A stretch of DNA of 64,000 nt, taken from Tenacibaculum todarodis. GTDB taxonomy: Bacteria; Bacteroidota; Bacteroidia; Flavobacteriales; Flavobacteriaceae. Position 1 is the first letter of the stretch, and every line of letters starts with the position of its first letter. Below the pieces are notes generated by a model. It ran no database searches, was not told where the DNA came from, and worked only from the letters and a program-made list of their open reading frames with translations. Positions 42,576-51,019 of the stretch are shown here, piece after piece. The DNA is taken from positions 2,544,001-2,608,000 of the forward strand of contig NZ_CP018155.1 of NCBI RefSeq assembly GCF_001889045.1, read 5' to 3'. The position numbers and the translations under genes are program-made.

Positions 42576-43508
42576 TTGGAAATTATCCATTCAGTTTTTG
42601 ATTATAAACCTACCCAAAAAACCTTTGTAACTATTGGTACTTTTGATGGTGTGCATATTGGCCATCAGAAAATTATTGAGAACTTAGTTGCAGAGGCTAA
42701 AGAAAAAGGGCACAAATCTGTTGTGTTAACTTTTTTTCCGCATCCAAGAATGGTGTTACAAAAGGATGTTTCAATAGAACTTATTAATTCTATTGATGAA
42801 CGTGCTAAACTTTTAGAAAAAACTGGGTTAGATTGTTTAATTATTCATCCGTTTAGTAAAGAGTTTTCTCGTTTAACGGCGTTAGATTTTGTGCGTGATG
42901 TGTTGGTAAATCAGCTTAATATTTCTAAGCTAGTTATTGGGTACGATCATCATTTTGGGAAAAATAGAGAAGGAAATATAACACAACTTACAGAATATAG
43001 CCATTTGTATAATTTTACGGTTGAAGAAATTCCGGCTCAAGATATAGATTCGGTTTCGGTGAGTTCTACAAAAATAAGAAAAGCGTTAGCTAGCGGAAAC
43101 CTTAAAACGGCAAATAAATATTTAGGACATAACTTTTCAATCTTCGGAAAGGTAGTAAACGGAAAGCAATTAGGTGGTAAAATAGGTTTTCCTACAGCGA
43201 ATATTAGTGTTGCTGAAAATTATAAATTAATACCTAAAACGGGTGTTTATGTTGTAAAGTCGTTATTAGATAATAAAATTGTTTTTGGTATGATGAATAT
43301 TGGAACAAGACCAACCGTAAACGGAATACACCAAACAATTGAAGTCCATTTTTTTGATTTCAACCAAGATTTGTACGGCAAAAATTTAACTATAGAACTG
43401 CTTTACTTTTTGCGTGATGAACAAAAATTTGACTCCGTTGAAACGTTAATTCTTCAACTTAAAAAAGACGAAGAAACTTCTCTATTATACATTAAGGACA
43501 ATTTTTAG
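42576..43508 (+). CDS. ribF: Bifunctional riboflavin kinase / FAD synthetase
   Basis: A 310-residue protein starting at TTG 42576 (MEIIHSVFDYKPTQKTFVTI), which fits the family start and lies just after a promoter box; the frame is open further upstream to 42546, but that stretch is promoter. The FAD synthetase half has GTFDGVHIGHQKII and SSTKIRKALASG. The riboflavin kinase half has GKQLGGKIGFPTANI and TRPTVNG. It makes FMN and FAD from riboflavin. Confidence 0.92.
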   Translation: MEIIHSVFDYKPTQKTFVTIGTFDGVHIGHQKIIENLVAEAKEKGHKSVVLTFFPHPRMVLQKDVSIELINSIDERAKLLEKTGLDCLIIHPFSKEFSRLTALDFVRDVLVNQLNISKLVIGYDHHFGKNREGNITQLTEYSHLYNFTVEEIPAQDIDSVSVSSTKIRKALASGNLKTANKYLGHNFSIFGKVVNGKQLGGKIGFPTANISVAENYKLIPKTGVYVVKSLLDNKIVFGMMNIGTRPTVNGIHQTIEVHFFDFNQDLYGKNLTIELLYFLRDEQKFDSVETLILQLKKDEETSLLYIKDNF

Positions 43509-43512
43509 AGTA

Positions 43513-43604
43513 GCTCGGTTCGCGTTAAGGATTGCAGTGGAAAGCCCACAGTGAGGAACGAACGAGGACTTGTAACGAAAAGCCTGACCCTTGTGGTAAC
43601 GCCC
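43513..43604. repeat. GC-richer interspersed repeat upstream of serS
   Basis: A 92-base block (GCTCGGTTCGCGTTAAGGAT ... GGTAACGCCC) clearly richer in G and C than its surroundings, including GGATTGCAGTGGAAAGCCC and GAGGAACGAACGAGGACTTG. I recall similar text in many Flavobacteriaceae genomes, so it is treated as a dispersed repeat rather than a serS-specific leader. No second copy is seen in this window. Confidence 0.55.
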
Positions 43605-43674
43605 AAAAAATAATTCTAAAATTCAGAAACACCTTTTTATTTTTAATTTGGTGGTAAAACAGCGTTACAATTTC

Positions 43675-43682
43675 TATCTTTG
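43675..43682 (+). promoter_or_regulatory. Promoter -7 box of serS
   Basis: TATCTTTG matches TAnnTTTG exactly, 22 bases before the serS start. TTGG at 43648-43651 is a possible -33 element with a 24-base spacer. Confidence 0.6.
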
Positions 43683-43704
43683 CTTTCTTAAAATTTGAAC
43701 AAAA

Positions 43705-44979
43705 ATGTTACAAGTACAATTTATTAGAGACCACAAACAAACGGTTTTAGACGGATTAGCAAAGCGTAATTTTGCAAATGCCGAACAAATTATTAATGCT
43801 GTTTTAACTGCTGATGAAACTCGTAGAGCAACGCAAGTTTCTCTAGACAACGTGTTGGCAGAATCTAATAAATTATCGAAAGAAATTGGAGGTTTTTTTA
43901 AGTCTGGCGAAGTGCAAAAAGCGAACTTATTAAAAGAAAAAACGAGTCTTTTAAAAGAGCAATCTAAAGAGTTTACGGAGACATTAAATACAGTTTCTGA
44001 AGAGTTACAAGAGTTATTGTATCAGATTCCGAATGTGCCACATGCTTCTGTAAAAGCTGGTAAAAGTGAAGCCGATAACGAAGAAGTTTATAAAGAGGGA
44101 ACAATACCTGATTTAGGAGAAAATGCGTTGCCACATTGGGAATTGGCTAAGAAATACGACATAATCGATTTTGAACTTGGAACTAAAATTACGGGAGCAG
44201 GTTTTCCTGTTTATAAAGGAAAAGGAGCAAGATTACAACGTGCATTAATCAACTATTTTTTAGATAAAAACATAAAAGCGGGTTATACAGAAGTACAAGT
44301 TCCGCATTTAGTAAATACGGCATCTGCAACTGCAACTGGACAATTACCAGATAAAGAAGGGCAAATGTACCATACGGAAGTAGATGATTTATATTTAATA
44401 CCAACTGCCGAAGTTCCAATAACAAATATGTTTAGAGGAGATTTAAAGCAAGAAAACGATTTACCAATTTCGGTAACAGGTTACACACCTTGTTTTCGTA
44501 GAGAAGCGGGAAGTTACGGAGCGCATGTTCGTGGATTAAATCGTTTGCATCAATTTGATAAAGTAGAAATTGTACGTGTTGAGCGTCCAGAAAATTCTTA
44601 CCAAGCCTTAAACGGAATGGTAGAACATATTAAAGATATTTTACGTGAGTTAAAATTACCGTACAGAATTTTACGTTTGTGTGGTGGAGATACTGGTTTT
44701 ACTTCAGCATTAACATTTGATTTTGAACTGTATTCTACAGCGCAAGAGCGTTGGTTGGAAATAAGTTCTGCGTCTAATTTTGAAACTTTTCAGGCAAATA
44801 GATTAAAGCTTCGTTATAAAAATAAAGAAGGAAAAACGCAATTAGTACATACTTTAAATGGTAGTTCTTTAGCGTTGCCAAGAGTTTTAGCGGGGATTTT
44901 AGAAAATTATCAAACAGCAGACGGAATTAAAATCCCTGAGGTTTTAGTGCCTTATTGTGGGTTCTCTATTATTGAGTAA
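43705..44979 (+). CDS. serS: Seryl-tRNA synthetase
   Basis: A 424-residue class II synthetase. It has the long N-terminal antiparallel coiled coil (about residues 30-105) that binds the tRNA variable arm, motif 2 in FRREAGSYGAHVRGLNRLHQ and motif 3 in LNGSSLALPRVLAGILENYQ. It charges tRNA-Ser and tRNA-Sec. Length is normal. Confidence 0.97.
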   Translation: MLQVQFIRDHKQTVLDGLAKRNFANAEQIINAVLTADETRRATQVSLDNVLAESNKLSKEIGGFFKSGEVQKANLLKEKTSLLKEQSKEFTETLNTVSEELQELLYQIPNVPHASVKAGKSEADNEEVYKEGTIPDLGENALPHWELAKKYDIIDFELGTKITGAGFPVYKGKGARLQRALINYFLDKNIKAGYTEVQVPHLVNTASATATGQLPDKEGQMYHTEVDDLYLIPTAEVPITNMFRGDLKQENDLPISVTGYTPCFRREAGSYGAHVRGLNRLHQFDKVEIVRVERPENSYQALNGMVEHIKDILRELKLPYRILRLCGGDTGFTSALTFDFELYSTAQERWLEISSASNFETFQANRLKLRYKNKEGKTQLVHTLNGSSLALPRVLAGILENYQTADGIKIPEVLVPYCGFSIIE

Positions 44980-45041
44980 ACAGTATTCAGTTGCAGTTTA
45001 CAGTCAGTTTGTAACTGCAAACTGCAACTGATGACTGCAAC
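44980..45041. repeat. CAGTTGCAGTTTACAG-type inverted repeat
   Basis: CAGTTGCAGTTTACAG near the left end is mirrored by CTGCAAACTGCAACTG. The wording ACTGAAAACTGCAAACTG recurs in shorter form near 889-909 and 53575-53597. It may form a hairpin after serS. Confidence 0.65.
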
Positions 45042-45042
45042 T

Positions 45043-45079
45043 TTCCCCTTTGGGGAAATGTCCGAAGGACAAAGGGGAT
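45043..45079. repeat. TTCCCCTTTGGGGAAATGTCC-type hairpin repeat
   Basis: TCCCCTTT and AAAGGGGA form the outer arms and TGTCC/GGACA the inner arms of a stable, GC-richer hairpin. It abuts the stop codon of the 47-residue minus-strand ORF and may serve as its transcript end. Similar text is a frequent Flavobacteriaceae repeat, from memory. Confidence 0.6.
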
Positions 45080-45223
45080 TTAGTTAGCTACAATAGCAAC
45101 CATTAATTGCTTGTATTTTTTCATTTCTAAAAGTGCGTTGAAATAAGCAGATATTTGTCCGTTTTTCATAAACTCTATTGAATTTCTCTTAGCGGTTTCG
45201 TATTGTTTGGTTAGATTTTTCAT
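45080..45223 (-). CDS. 47-residue conserved-looking small protein
   Basis: A complete minus-strand frame of 47 residues: MKNLTKQYETAKRNSIEFMK followed by an amphipathic helix region containing NALLEMKKYKQLM and ending VAIVAN. It is predicted to be wholly helical and not membrane-spanning. I think I have seen similar small proteins in Flavobacteriaceae but cannot name a family. No strong promoter match is seen, and a hairpin lies immediately after the stop. Confidence 0.55.
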   Translation of the reverse strand: MKNLTKQYETAKRNSIEFMKNGQISAYFNALLEMKKYKQLMVAIVAN

Positions 45224-45332
45224 AATTCTAAATTGTTAGTTATAGTATACAAAAGACAATTTCCATGCCAAAATGTTACAAGTGTTTTTAAAAACGGAGT
45301 TGTTTTAGTAGAAATTTAACATTTTTGTTACC

Positions 45333-45340
45333 TATCTTTG
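45333..45340 (+). promoter_or_regulatory. Promoter -7 box of the TPR protein gene
   Basis: TATCTTTG matches TAnnTTTG exactly and lies only 5 bases before the ATG at 45346, so transcription would begin at or next to the start codon. Confidence 0.6.
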
Positions 45341-45345
45341 ATTTA

Positions 45346-47115
45346 ATGATGAAACGATTTTTAATACTTTTTTTCCTGGTAATTAGCCAAGTAGTATTGG
45401 CGCAATCCGACTATCCGTTGGCCGAAAATTATTATCGAAATAATGAATATGAAAAAGCACTTCAGATTTATCAAAAATTAGTAGACAAAAGTCCGTATAA
45501 CACAACTTATATACAAAGATTGGTAGATTGTTATCAAGAATTGAATAGGTTTTCTTCAGTAGATAGTTTGTTAACTTTAAAACAAAAGAAAAATAAAAAA
45601 CTTACTTTTTACAATGTTTTGTTGGGTTATAATTATGAAAGACAACAACAGCCAGAAAAAGCAATAAAACTATATAAAAAGGCCATAAAATCTATTGATA
45701 AAAATGCAAATTATGGGACAACAATAGCTAATTTATTAAAGAATTACAATCAGTTAGATTTAGCAATTGAAGCGTACAATGCTACTGCTAAAAAAAGGCC
45801 AAAATCCAGTTATGGATTTCAAATTGCCCAGATTTATGGAGAAAAAGGAGATTTTCCTAAAATGTTTGAATCGTATATAGATTTAGTTGATAAAATTCCG
45901 AGTAGATTAAAAACGGTAAAAAGATATACAGCACAATATATTACAGATGATAGCGAAAGCGAAATTAACATAGCCTTTAAAAAAGCATTGTTGCGTAAAT
46001 CTGCTAGTAACCCAAAAGCAATTTGGAACAGCTTATTAAGTTGGTTATTTGTACAACAAAAAGAATATAATAAAGCTTTAATTCAAGAAAAAGCATTGTA
46101 TGCAAGAGATGCAGATGAATTAGCTAGTATTGTAAATTTAGGAGAAATTGCATTTTTTAATAATGATTTTGAAACTGCTCAAAAGAGTTTCGAATTTATT
46201 CTTGACAAAACCAATTATCCAGATGAAAAAGTAAATGCACATTTGTATTTATTGAAAATTGCAATTAAGCAAGAAGTACCAAAAATTGAAGACAAGTTTG
46301 AAACCGTTTTTAGCGAATTTGGAAAGAATGAAAACACGCTTCCTATTCAAGTTGAATATGCAAATTATGTAACGTTCGTAAAAAATGAACCAGAAAATGC
46401 ACAAGAAATTTTAGAAGAAGCAATGAGTTATGCTAAATCTAAATTTCAACAAGCACGTATAAAATTGAAGTTAGGTGATGTGTTAGTTTTTACAGGGAAG
46501 TTTAACCAAGCTTTAATTTATTACACTCAAATACAAAGTAAATTAAAAAGTCATCCTTTAGCGCAACAAGCGCGTTTTAAAGTGGCGCAAACAAGTTACT
46601 TTAAAGGCGATTTTGCCTGGGCAAAAGCACAGCTAAAAGTGTTAAAAGGTTCTGCAACACAATTAATTGCTAATGATGCAGTAGCTTTGTTTTTAACCAT
46701 TTCAGACAATGAACCTAAAGATTCAATTCCGTCTGGATTAAAACAGATTGCGCAATCAGATTTGTTTAGTTTTCAGAATAAAAATGCAGAAGCATTAGCA
46801 GTTTTAGAAGAAGTATTTGTAGATTTTGGAGGACAACCAATAGAATACGAAGCCTTGTTTAAAAAAGGGAAACTATTAGTAAAACTAAAAAAATACGATG
46901 AAGCTATTTTAACTTTTGCAGAAGTAGTAGCAAATGATGCAGAAGGTATTTATAATGATGACGTGTATTATGAAGTAGCAGAATTGTTCAATAAATTAAA
47001 TAAGCCCGAAAAAGCTCAAGAATACTATCAAAAGATTATTTTTGAACATCCAAGTAGTATTTATTTGGTTGATGCTCGTAAGAAATTCAGAAAATTACGC
47101 GGCGACGATATTTAG
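45346..47115 (+). CDS. Exported tetratricopeptide repeat protein
   Basis: A 589-residue protein with a signal peptide (MMKRFLILFFLVISQVVLAQ) and TPR repeats throughout: ENYYRNNEYEKALQIYQKLV near the N-terminus and KYDEAILTFAEVVANDAEGI and PEKAQEYYQKIIFEHPSS near the end. It is a periplasmic or surface scaffold; the partner is unknown. The frame is open from a TTG at 45325, but that codon lies in the promoter, so ATG 45346 or 45349 is the start. The mRNA may be leaderless. Confidence 0.8.
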   Translation: MMKRFLILFFLVISQVVLAQSDYPLAENYYRNNEYEKALQIYQKLVDKSPYNTTYIQRLVDCYQELNRFSSVDSLLTLKQKKNKKLTFYNVLLGYNYERQQQPEKAIKLYKKAIKSIDKNANYGTTIANLLKNYNQLDLAIEAYNATAKKRPKSSYGFQIAQIYGEKGDFPKMFESYIDLVDKIPSRLKTVKRYTAQYITDDSESEINIAFKKALLRKSASNPKAIWNSLLSWLFVQQKEYNKALIQEKALYARDADELASIVNLGEIAFFNNDFETAQKSFEFILDKTNYPDEKVNAHLYLLKIAIKQEVPKIEDKFETVFSEFGKNENTLPIQVEYANYVTFVKNEPENAQEILEEAMSYAKSKFQQARIKLKLGDVLVFTGKFNQALIYYTQIQSKLKSHPLAQQARFKVAQTSYFKGDFAWAKAQLKVLKGSATQLIANDAVALFLTISDNEPKDSIPSGLKQIAQSDLFSFQNKNAEALAVLEEVFVDFGGQPIEYEALFKKGKLLVKLKKYDEAILTFAEVVANDAEGIYNDDVYYEVAELFNKLNKPEKAQEYYQKIIFEHPSSIYLVDARKKFRKLRGDDI

Positions 47116-47208
47116 TCGGCAATTTTTTAGTAAGCAGTATTCAGTAACAGTTCGCAAGTCGAGAACTAAACAAATAAACGCATAAACATTAAACTATTAC
47201 TCAGTAAA

Positions 47209-47538
47209 ATGTACATATACAACGTAACAATAAATATAGACGAAAGTGTTCACCAAGAATGGTTGCAGTGGATTCAAAATCATATTGCAGAAGTTTTGGA
47301 TACTGGTAAATTTTTATCCGCTAAATTAACACAGGTTTTGGTTGATGAAGAAATGGGCGGTGCAACATATTCTGTTCAATACACAGCAGCTACAAGAGAA
47401 GATTTGGATGCATATTATAATGAACATGCAGACAAACTTCGTGGAGACGGATTTAAAAAGTTTGCCGATAAAATGTTAGCTTTTAGAACCGAATTAAAAA
47501 TAATTAACGAGTATTTTCCAACAGCTGTAAGTAATTAA
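47209..47538 (+). CDS. DUF4286 family protein
   Basis: A 109-residue protein with the DUF4286 pattern: MYIYNVTINIDESVHQEWLQ, GATYSVQYTAATREDLDAYY and ADKLRGDGFKKFADKMLAF. The ferredoxin-like fold is reminiscent of small monooxygenase-type dimers, but no activity is known. It lies 15 bases before another small gene on the same strand. Confidence 0.82.
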   Translation: MYIYNVTINIDESVHQEWLQWIQNHIAEVLDTGKFLSAKLTQVLVDEEMGGATYSVQYTAATREDLDAYYNEHADKLRGDGFKKFADKMLAFRTELKIINEYFPTAVSN

Positions 47539-47553
47539 TTTTTTAGAGAATAG

Positions 47554-47763
47554 ATGCCAGAATCAAGAAAAAAGCCAAGTATTTTGTTATATAATAATAG
47601 AAAATTAATAGCATCAATTGGAGTGCTTTTTATAATTATTGGCCTTATAACGGCTTATTTTTATTGGGGTATTGAGCCTCACGAAACAATTAGTGGAGCA
47701 CTTTGTGGTTTTGGACTTATGATAAGTATTATTTTCTTTACATTAAAAAAACCAATTAATTAA
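47554..47763 (+). CDS. Small two-helix membrane protein
   Basis: A 69-residue protein with two membrane helices (about residues 14-34 and 43-62) and a short loop (YWGIEPHETISGA). No family recognised. It probably shares a transcript with the DUF4286 gene and precedes rsmA by 65 bases. Confidence 0.6.
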   Translation: MPESRKKPSILLYNNRKLIASIGVLFIIIGLITAYFYWGIEPHETISGALCGFGLMISIIFFTLKKPIN

Positions 47764-47828
47764 TTTTTGGAGTTAATCAACAAGGTAATATTTCTTGTTT
47801 CTTACCTCTTTATTCTTGAATCTATTTT

Positions 47829-48635
47829 ATGACTGTAAAAGCAAAAAAACATTTAGGACAACATTTTCTTACTGATGAAGATATTGCAAAAAAAATTGCA
47901 GATGCTTTAATTGGAGATAATTATAATAATGTGTTAGAAATTGGTCCAGGAATGGGTGTTTTAACAAAGTATTTGTTAGAAAAAAAACCAAAAGTAACTG
48001 TTATGGAACTCGACCGAGAATCTGTAGCGTATTTAAATGATACTTTCCCTTTAGAACATATAAAATTAGATACAACTTCAGATAAATTTAAAATAATTGA
48101 AGGCGATTTCTTAAAGAAAAATTTAACCGAGGTTTTTAACCAAGAACAAGTAGCTATTATTGGTAATTTTCCATACAATATTTCTACGCAAATTGTATTT
48201 AAAGCAATTGAAAATAGAGAATTTGTGCCAGAATTTGCTGGAATGTTTCAGAAAGAAGTAGCTATGAGAATTGCAGAAAAAGAAGGCTCTAAAGTCTACG
48301 GAATTCTATCAGTATTAACACAAGCATTTTTTGATGTTGAATATTTATTTACCGTTCCGCCAACGGTTTTTAATCCGCCACCAAAGGTAGATTCTGGCGT
48401 TATTCGATTAATCAGAAAAGAAGATTATTCACTTCCAGTTGATGAAAAATTATTCTTTAGAGTTGTAAAAACGGCATTTCAGCAACGTAGAAAAATGTTG
48501 CGTTCAAGTTTAAAATCTTTCAATCTTACGGATTCTTTAAAAGAAGAGCCTATATTTGCGCAGCGTCCAGAACAATTATCTGTAAATCAGTTTATAGAAT
48601 TAACAAAAAAATTGTCTGAATTAAGTGCAGAATAA
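47829..48635 (+). CDS. rsmA: 16S rRNA dimethyladenosine transferase
   Basis: A 268-residue methyltransferase (KsgA) that dimethylates A1518 and A1519 in 16S rRNA helix 45. Motifs are [24 protein letters not shown] (SAM binding) and [10 protein letters not shown] (catalytic NxPY). The C-terminal helical domain contains [13 protein letters not shown]. It lies 45 bases before mgtE. Confidence 0.95.
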   Translation: MTVKAKKHLGQHFLTDEDIAKKIADALIGDNYNNVLEIGPGMGVLTKYLLEKKPKVTVMELDRESVAYLNDTFPLEHIKLDTTSDKFKIIEGDFLKKNLTEVFNQEQVAIIGNFPYNISTQIVFKAIENREFVPEFAGMFQKEVAMRIAEKEGSKVYGILSVLTQAFFDVEYLFTVPPTVFNPPPKVDSGVIRLIRKEDYSLPVDEKLFFRVVKTAFQQRRKMLRSSLKSFNLTDSLKEEPIFAQRPEQLSVNQFIELTKKLSELSAE

Positions 48636-48680
48636 TAATATATAAGAACACATCTCAATTATCGAGAAAAACAGCTAATC

Positions 48681-50030
48681 ATGGCATTTGAAATTTCAGA
48701 TCTATTTCTAGAAAATCTTACAAACCTTATCTTAAATAAGGATGATAAAGCAATAGCAACCTTATTTGAAGAAGTCCATTTTGCAGATATTGCAGAGGTT
48801 TTAGATGAAGTAAGTTTTGAGGAAGCCATTTATATTATTAAGCTTTTAGATAGCGAAAAAACATCTGAAATTCTTACCGAACTAGAGGATGATATACGTG
48901 AAAAAATTCTAGAAAATTTATCTGCAAAAGAAATTGCCGAAGAGGTAGAAGAGATGGATTCTGATGATGCTGCTGATATTATTGGTGAACTATCAGAAGA
49001 ACGTCAAGAACGTGTTATAAATGCTTTAGAAGACGATGAATTAGCCGCAGATATTAAAGAATTATTGTCTTATGAAGATAATACGGCAGGTGCTTTAATG
49101 GCAAAAGAGCTGGTAAAAGTCTATGAAACTTGGACCGTTGCTGGTTGTATGCGCAGAATTAGAGGACAAGCAAAAGAAGTAACAAGAGTCCACTCTATTT
49201 ACGTAGTAGATAAAGAAGAAAAGTTGGTTGGTAGATTGTCTTTAAAAGACTTAATTATAGCCAAATCTGACCAAAAAATTGCTGACATCTCAAAATCTAA
49301 AGTAGATGCAGTAAATGTAAACGAAGATGATGAGGAAGTTGCCAAAATCATGGCAAAATACGATTTAGAAGCCATTCCTGTTGTAGATGAAAACAACGTA
49401 TTACTCGGTAGAATTACCATTGATGATATTGTAGACGTTTTAAAAGAAGAAGCTGACAAAGATTACCAAATGGCGGCAGGTTTAACACAAGACGTAGATT
49501 CAGACGATAGTATTTTACAATTAACCAAAGCACGTTTGCCTTGGTTATTTTTAGGTTTATTAGGCGGAATTGGCGCTTTTTTAATCATGGAAGGTTTTCA
49601 CGGAGTATTTGCAAAATATGCGGCATTATTTTTCTTTACGCCTTTAATTGCAGCAATGGCAGGTAATGTTGGTGTACAATCTTCTGCAATTATTGTGCAA
49701 GGTTTAGCAAATGATGATGTAAAAGGAAGTGTAAATAGCAGGCTGATAAAAGAAATGTTCCTAGCACTTTTAAACGGTGTAATTTTAGCTTTGTTTTTAT
49801 TCGTTTTTGTTTGGATTATTAAAGGAAAAGTAGACCTTGCTTTAGCAGTTTCCGTCTCATTAGTCGCCGTAATTGTCATAGCCGGTTTAATAGGAACCTT
49901 TGTGCCTTTATTTTTAAACAAACGCGGTATTGATCCAGCAATAGCAACAGGTCCATTTATCACTACTTCTAACGATATCTTCGGAATTCTTATCTATTTT
50001 ATGATTGCAAAAATGATTTTAGGAATATAA
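48681..50030 (+). CDS. mgtE: Magnesium transporter MgtE
   Basis: A 449-residue protein: an acidic N-terminal domain (about residues 1-130, EEVEEMDSDDAADIIGELSEE), a CBS pair (about 130-255, SIYVVDKEEKLVGRLSLKDL and IPVVDENNVLLGRITIDDI) and a membrane domain of five helices with the selectivity segment PLIAAMAGNVGVQSSAII. The acidic and CBS domains bind magnesium and close the channel when it is plentiful. Confidence 0.95.
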   Translation: MAFEISDLFLENLTNLILNKDDKAIATLFEEVHFADIAEVLDEVSFEEAIYIIKLLDSEKTSEILTELEDDIREKILENLSAKEIAEEVEEMDSDDAADIIGELSEERQERVINALEDDELAADIKELLSYEDNTAGALMAKELVKVYETWTVAGCMRRIRGQAKEVTRVHSIYVVDKEEKLVGRLSLKDLIIAKSDQKIADISKSKVDAVNVNEDDEEVAKIMAKYDLEAIPVVDENNVLLGRITIDDIVDVLKEEADKDYQMAAGLTQDVDSDDSILQLTKARLPWLFLGLLGGIGAFLIMEGFHGVFAKYAALFFFTPLIAAMAGNVGVQSSAIIVQGLANDDVKGSVNSRLIKEMFLALLNGVILALFLFVFVWIIKGKVDLALAVSVSLVAVIVIAGLIGTFVPLFLNKRGIDPAIATGPFITTSNDIFGILIYFMIAKMILGI

Positions 50031-50033
50031 TAT

Positions 50034-50149
50034 TGTCATCTTGAGCGTAGTCGAAAGGTTCTGAAGCTATTTCCTGCTTTTCACTATATCTTTTTTGAGA
50101 AAAACAAAAAAGGATGCCGCTTCAATCAGGGCTAAACCTGTTTGCTAAC
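50034..50149. repeat. Modular interspersed repeat, second copy
   Basis: Order here: CTTGAGCGTAGTCGAAAGG, then GAAGCTATTTCCTGCTTTT, then AAAAGGATGCCGCTTCAATC and AGGGCTAAACCTGTTTGCTA. The same modules occur at 37980-38094 with the TTGAGCG module in the middle. It fills most of the 311-base gap after mgtE. Confidence 0.75.
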
Positions 50150-50177
50150 GTTCTTTCATTTACGAGAAGTTGGTGTA

Positions 50178-50204
50178 TAAAAAAAGCTGTCTTTTCAGAC
50201 AGCC
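50178..50204 (-). terminator. Terminator of the kinase/response-regulator operon
   Basis: GCTGTCT and AGACAGC pair around a TTTC loop. The minus strand continues with TTTTTTT, a strong U-tract; the plus strand has a weaker T-run. Confidence 0.82.
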
Positions 50205-50221
50205 TAACTTTTTCTTTTAGC

Positions 50222-50257
50222 ATTAAGAGTATCATCCCCTACAGTAACACTCTTAAT
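50222..50257. other. Long-loop inverted repeat before the response regulator
   Basis: ATTAAGAGT (50222-50230) is complementary to ACTCTTAAT (50249-50257) across an 18-base loop, with TATTTTTTG following on the plus strand. It could be a second terminator for read-through from mgtE. Confidence 0.4.
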
Positions 50258-50341
50258 TATTTTTTGTCAAAAGTACTATTACTTTAAGGTAGTTTTTTTG
50301 TAAAAACCACAATTAAAAATGTGGGTTTCCGAAAAAAGGAG

Positions 50342-51019
50342 TTAATCTATAATGCCTAATTCTTTGGCTTTTAGCACTAAATCTGTATTATTATTAGCGT
50401 TTAAATCAATTCTAAGAGAAGATAACTTATTCTCAATTGAACGAAGTTTTAAAGGTGTTCCGTTGTTTTTTGTTATTAATCCTTCTAAATTATTAATTTT
50501 TGGATGTTTGGGTAATTCTTTTAAAATTTGAATAGCAACATCATCCATTTGAATTTGAATAATGTTTCTACGCATAATTTTTTGATGAATTTCATGCGTA
50601 TAATAATAATCGTTAGTTAACATTTTCTGAATAGCAAAACCAATTTCTTTAGCATCGCATTTACTTTTTAATAAATACGCATTTGGGTTTAAGTTGCTAA
50701 TAACATTATAAACTCTATTGGTTTCTGTGTGGCCAGTAATAACAGCTATTTTAATATCAAATTCATTATTTTTAATAGCTTTTATTAATTCTTCACCACC
50801 GTCTAAATTTGTTTCTTCAGTAGCATTGTCAAAACTTAAATCTGTAAATAATAAATGAAAAGGGTTGCTGGTTTGGTGTGTTTTTATCAACTGAAAAGCA
50901 TCGTCGCAATTATTAGTTGTAACCACATCAAAATCGCCTACTTCTTTTAAGGAACATAAAATTCCTTGAATTACAAGTTGATGATCATCTGCAATTAAAA
51001 TTCTTATTTTAGTTTCCAT
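50342..51019 (-). CDS. Response regulator with degenerate C-terminal DNA-binding region
   Basis: A 225-residue protein. The receiver domain (RILIADDHQLVIQGIL) has acidic residues D11-D12 and phospho-acceptor D60 (LLFTDLSF), with the conserved lysine in AYLLKSKCD. The C-terminal 60 residues end KLRSIENKLSSLRIDLNANN, only loosely like a LuxR/NarL helix-turn-helix. The frame opens to 51034, but METKIRILIADDH at 51019 is the natural start. It overlaps the kinase gene by 11 bases, so the two are coupled. Confidence 0.85.
   Translation of the reverse strand: METKIRILIADDHQLVIQGILCSLKEVGDFDVVTTNNCDDAFQLIKTHQTSNPFHLLFTDLSFDNATEETNLDGGEELIKAIKNNEFDIKIAVITGHTETNRVYNVISNLNPNAYLLKSKCDAKEIGFAIQKMLTNDYYYTHEIHQKIMRRNIIQIQMDDVAIQILKELPKHPKINNLEGLITKNNGTPLKLRSIENKLSSLRIDLNANNNTDLVLKAKELGIID

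Noticed and set aside
43513..43604. T-box or other serS-specific riboswitch
   Set aside because: T-boxes are not known in this phylum, no specifier or NCCA-binding bulge was found, and the block ends before the serS promoter, so it would not be in the serS leader.
50222..50257. Riboswitch or magnesium-responsive element near mgtE
   Set aside because: It lies after mgtE, not in its leader, and shows only a simple long-loop inverted repeat.
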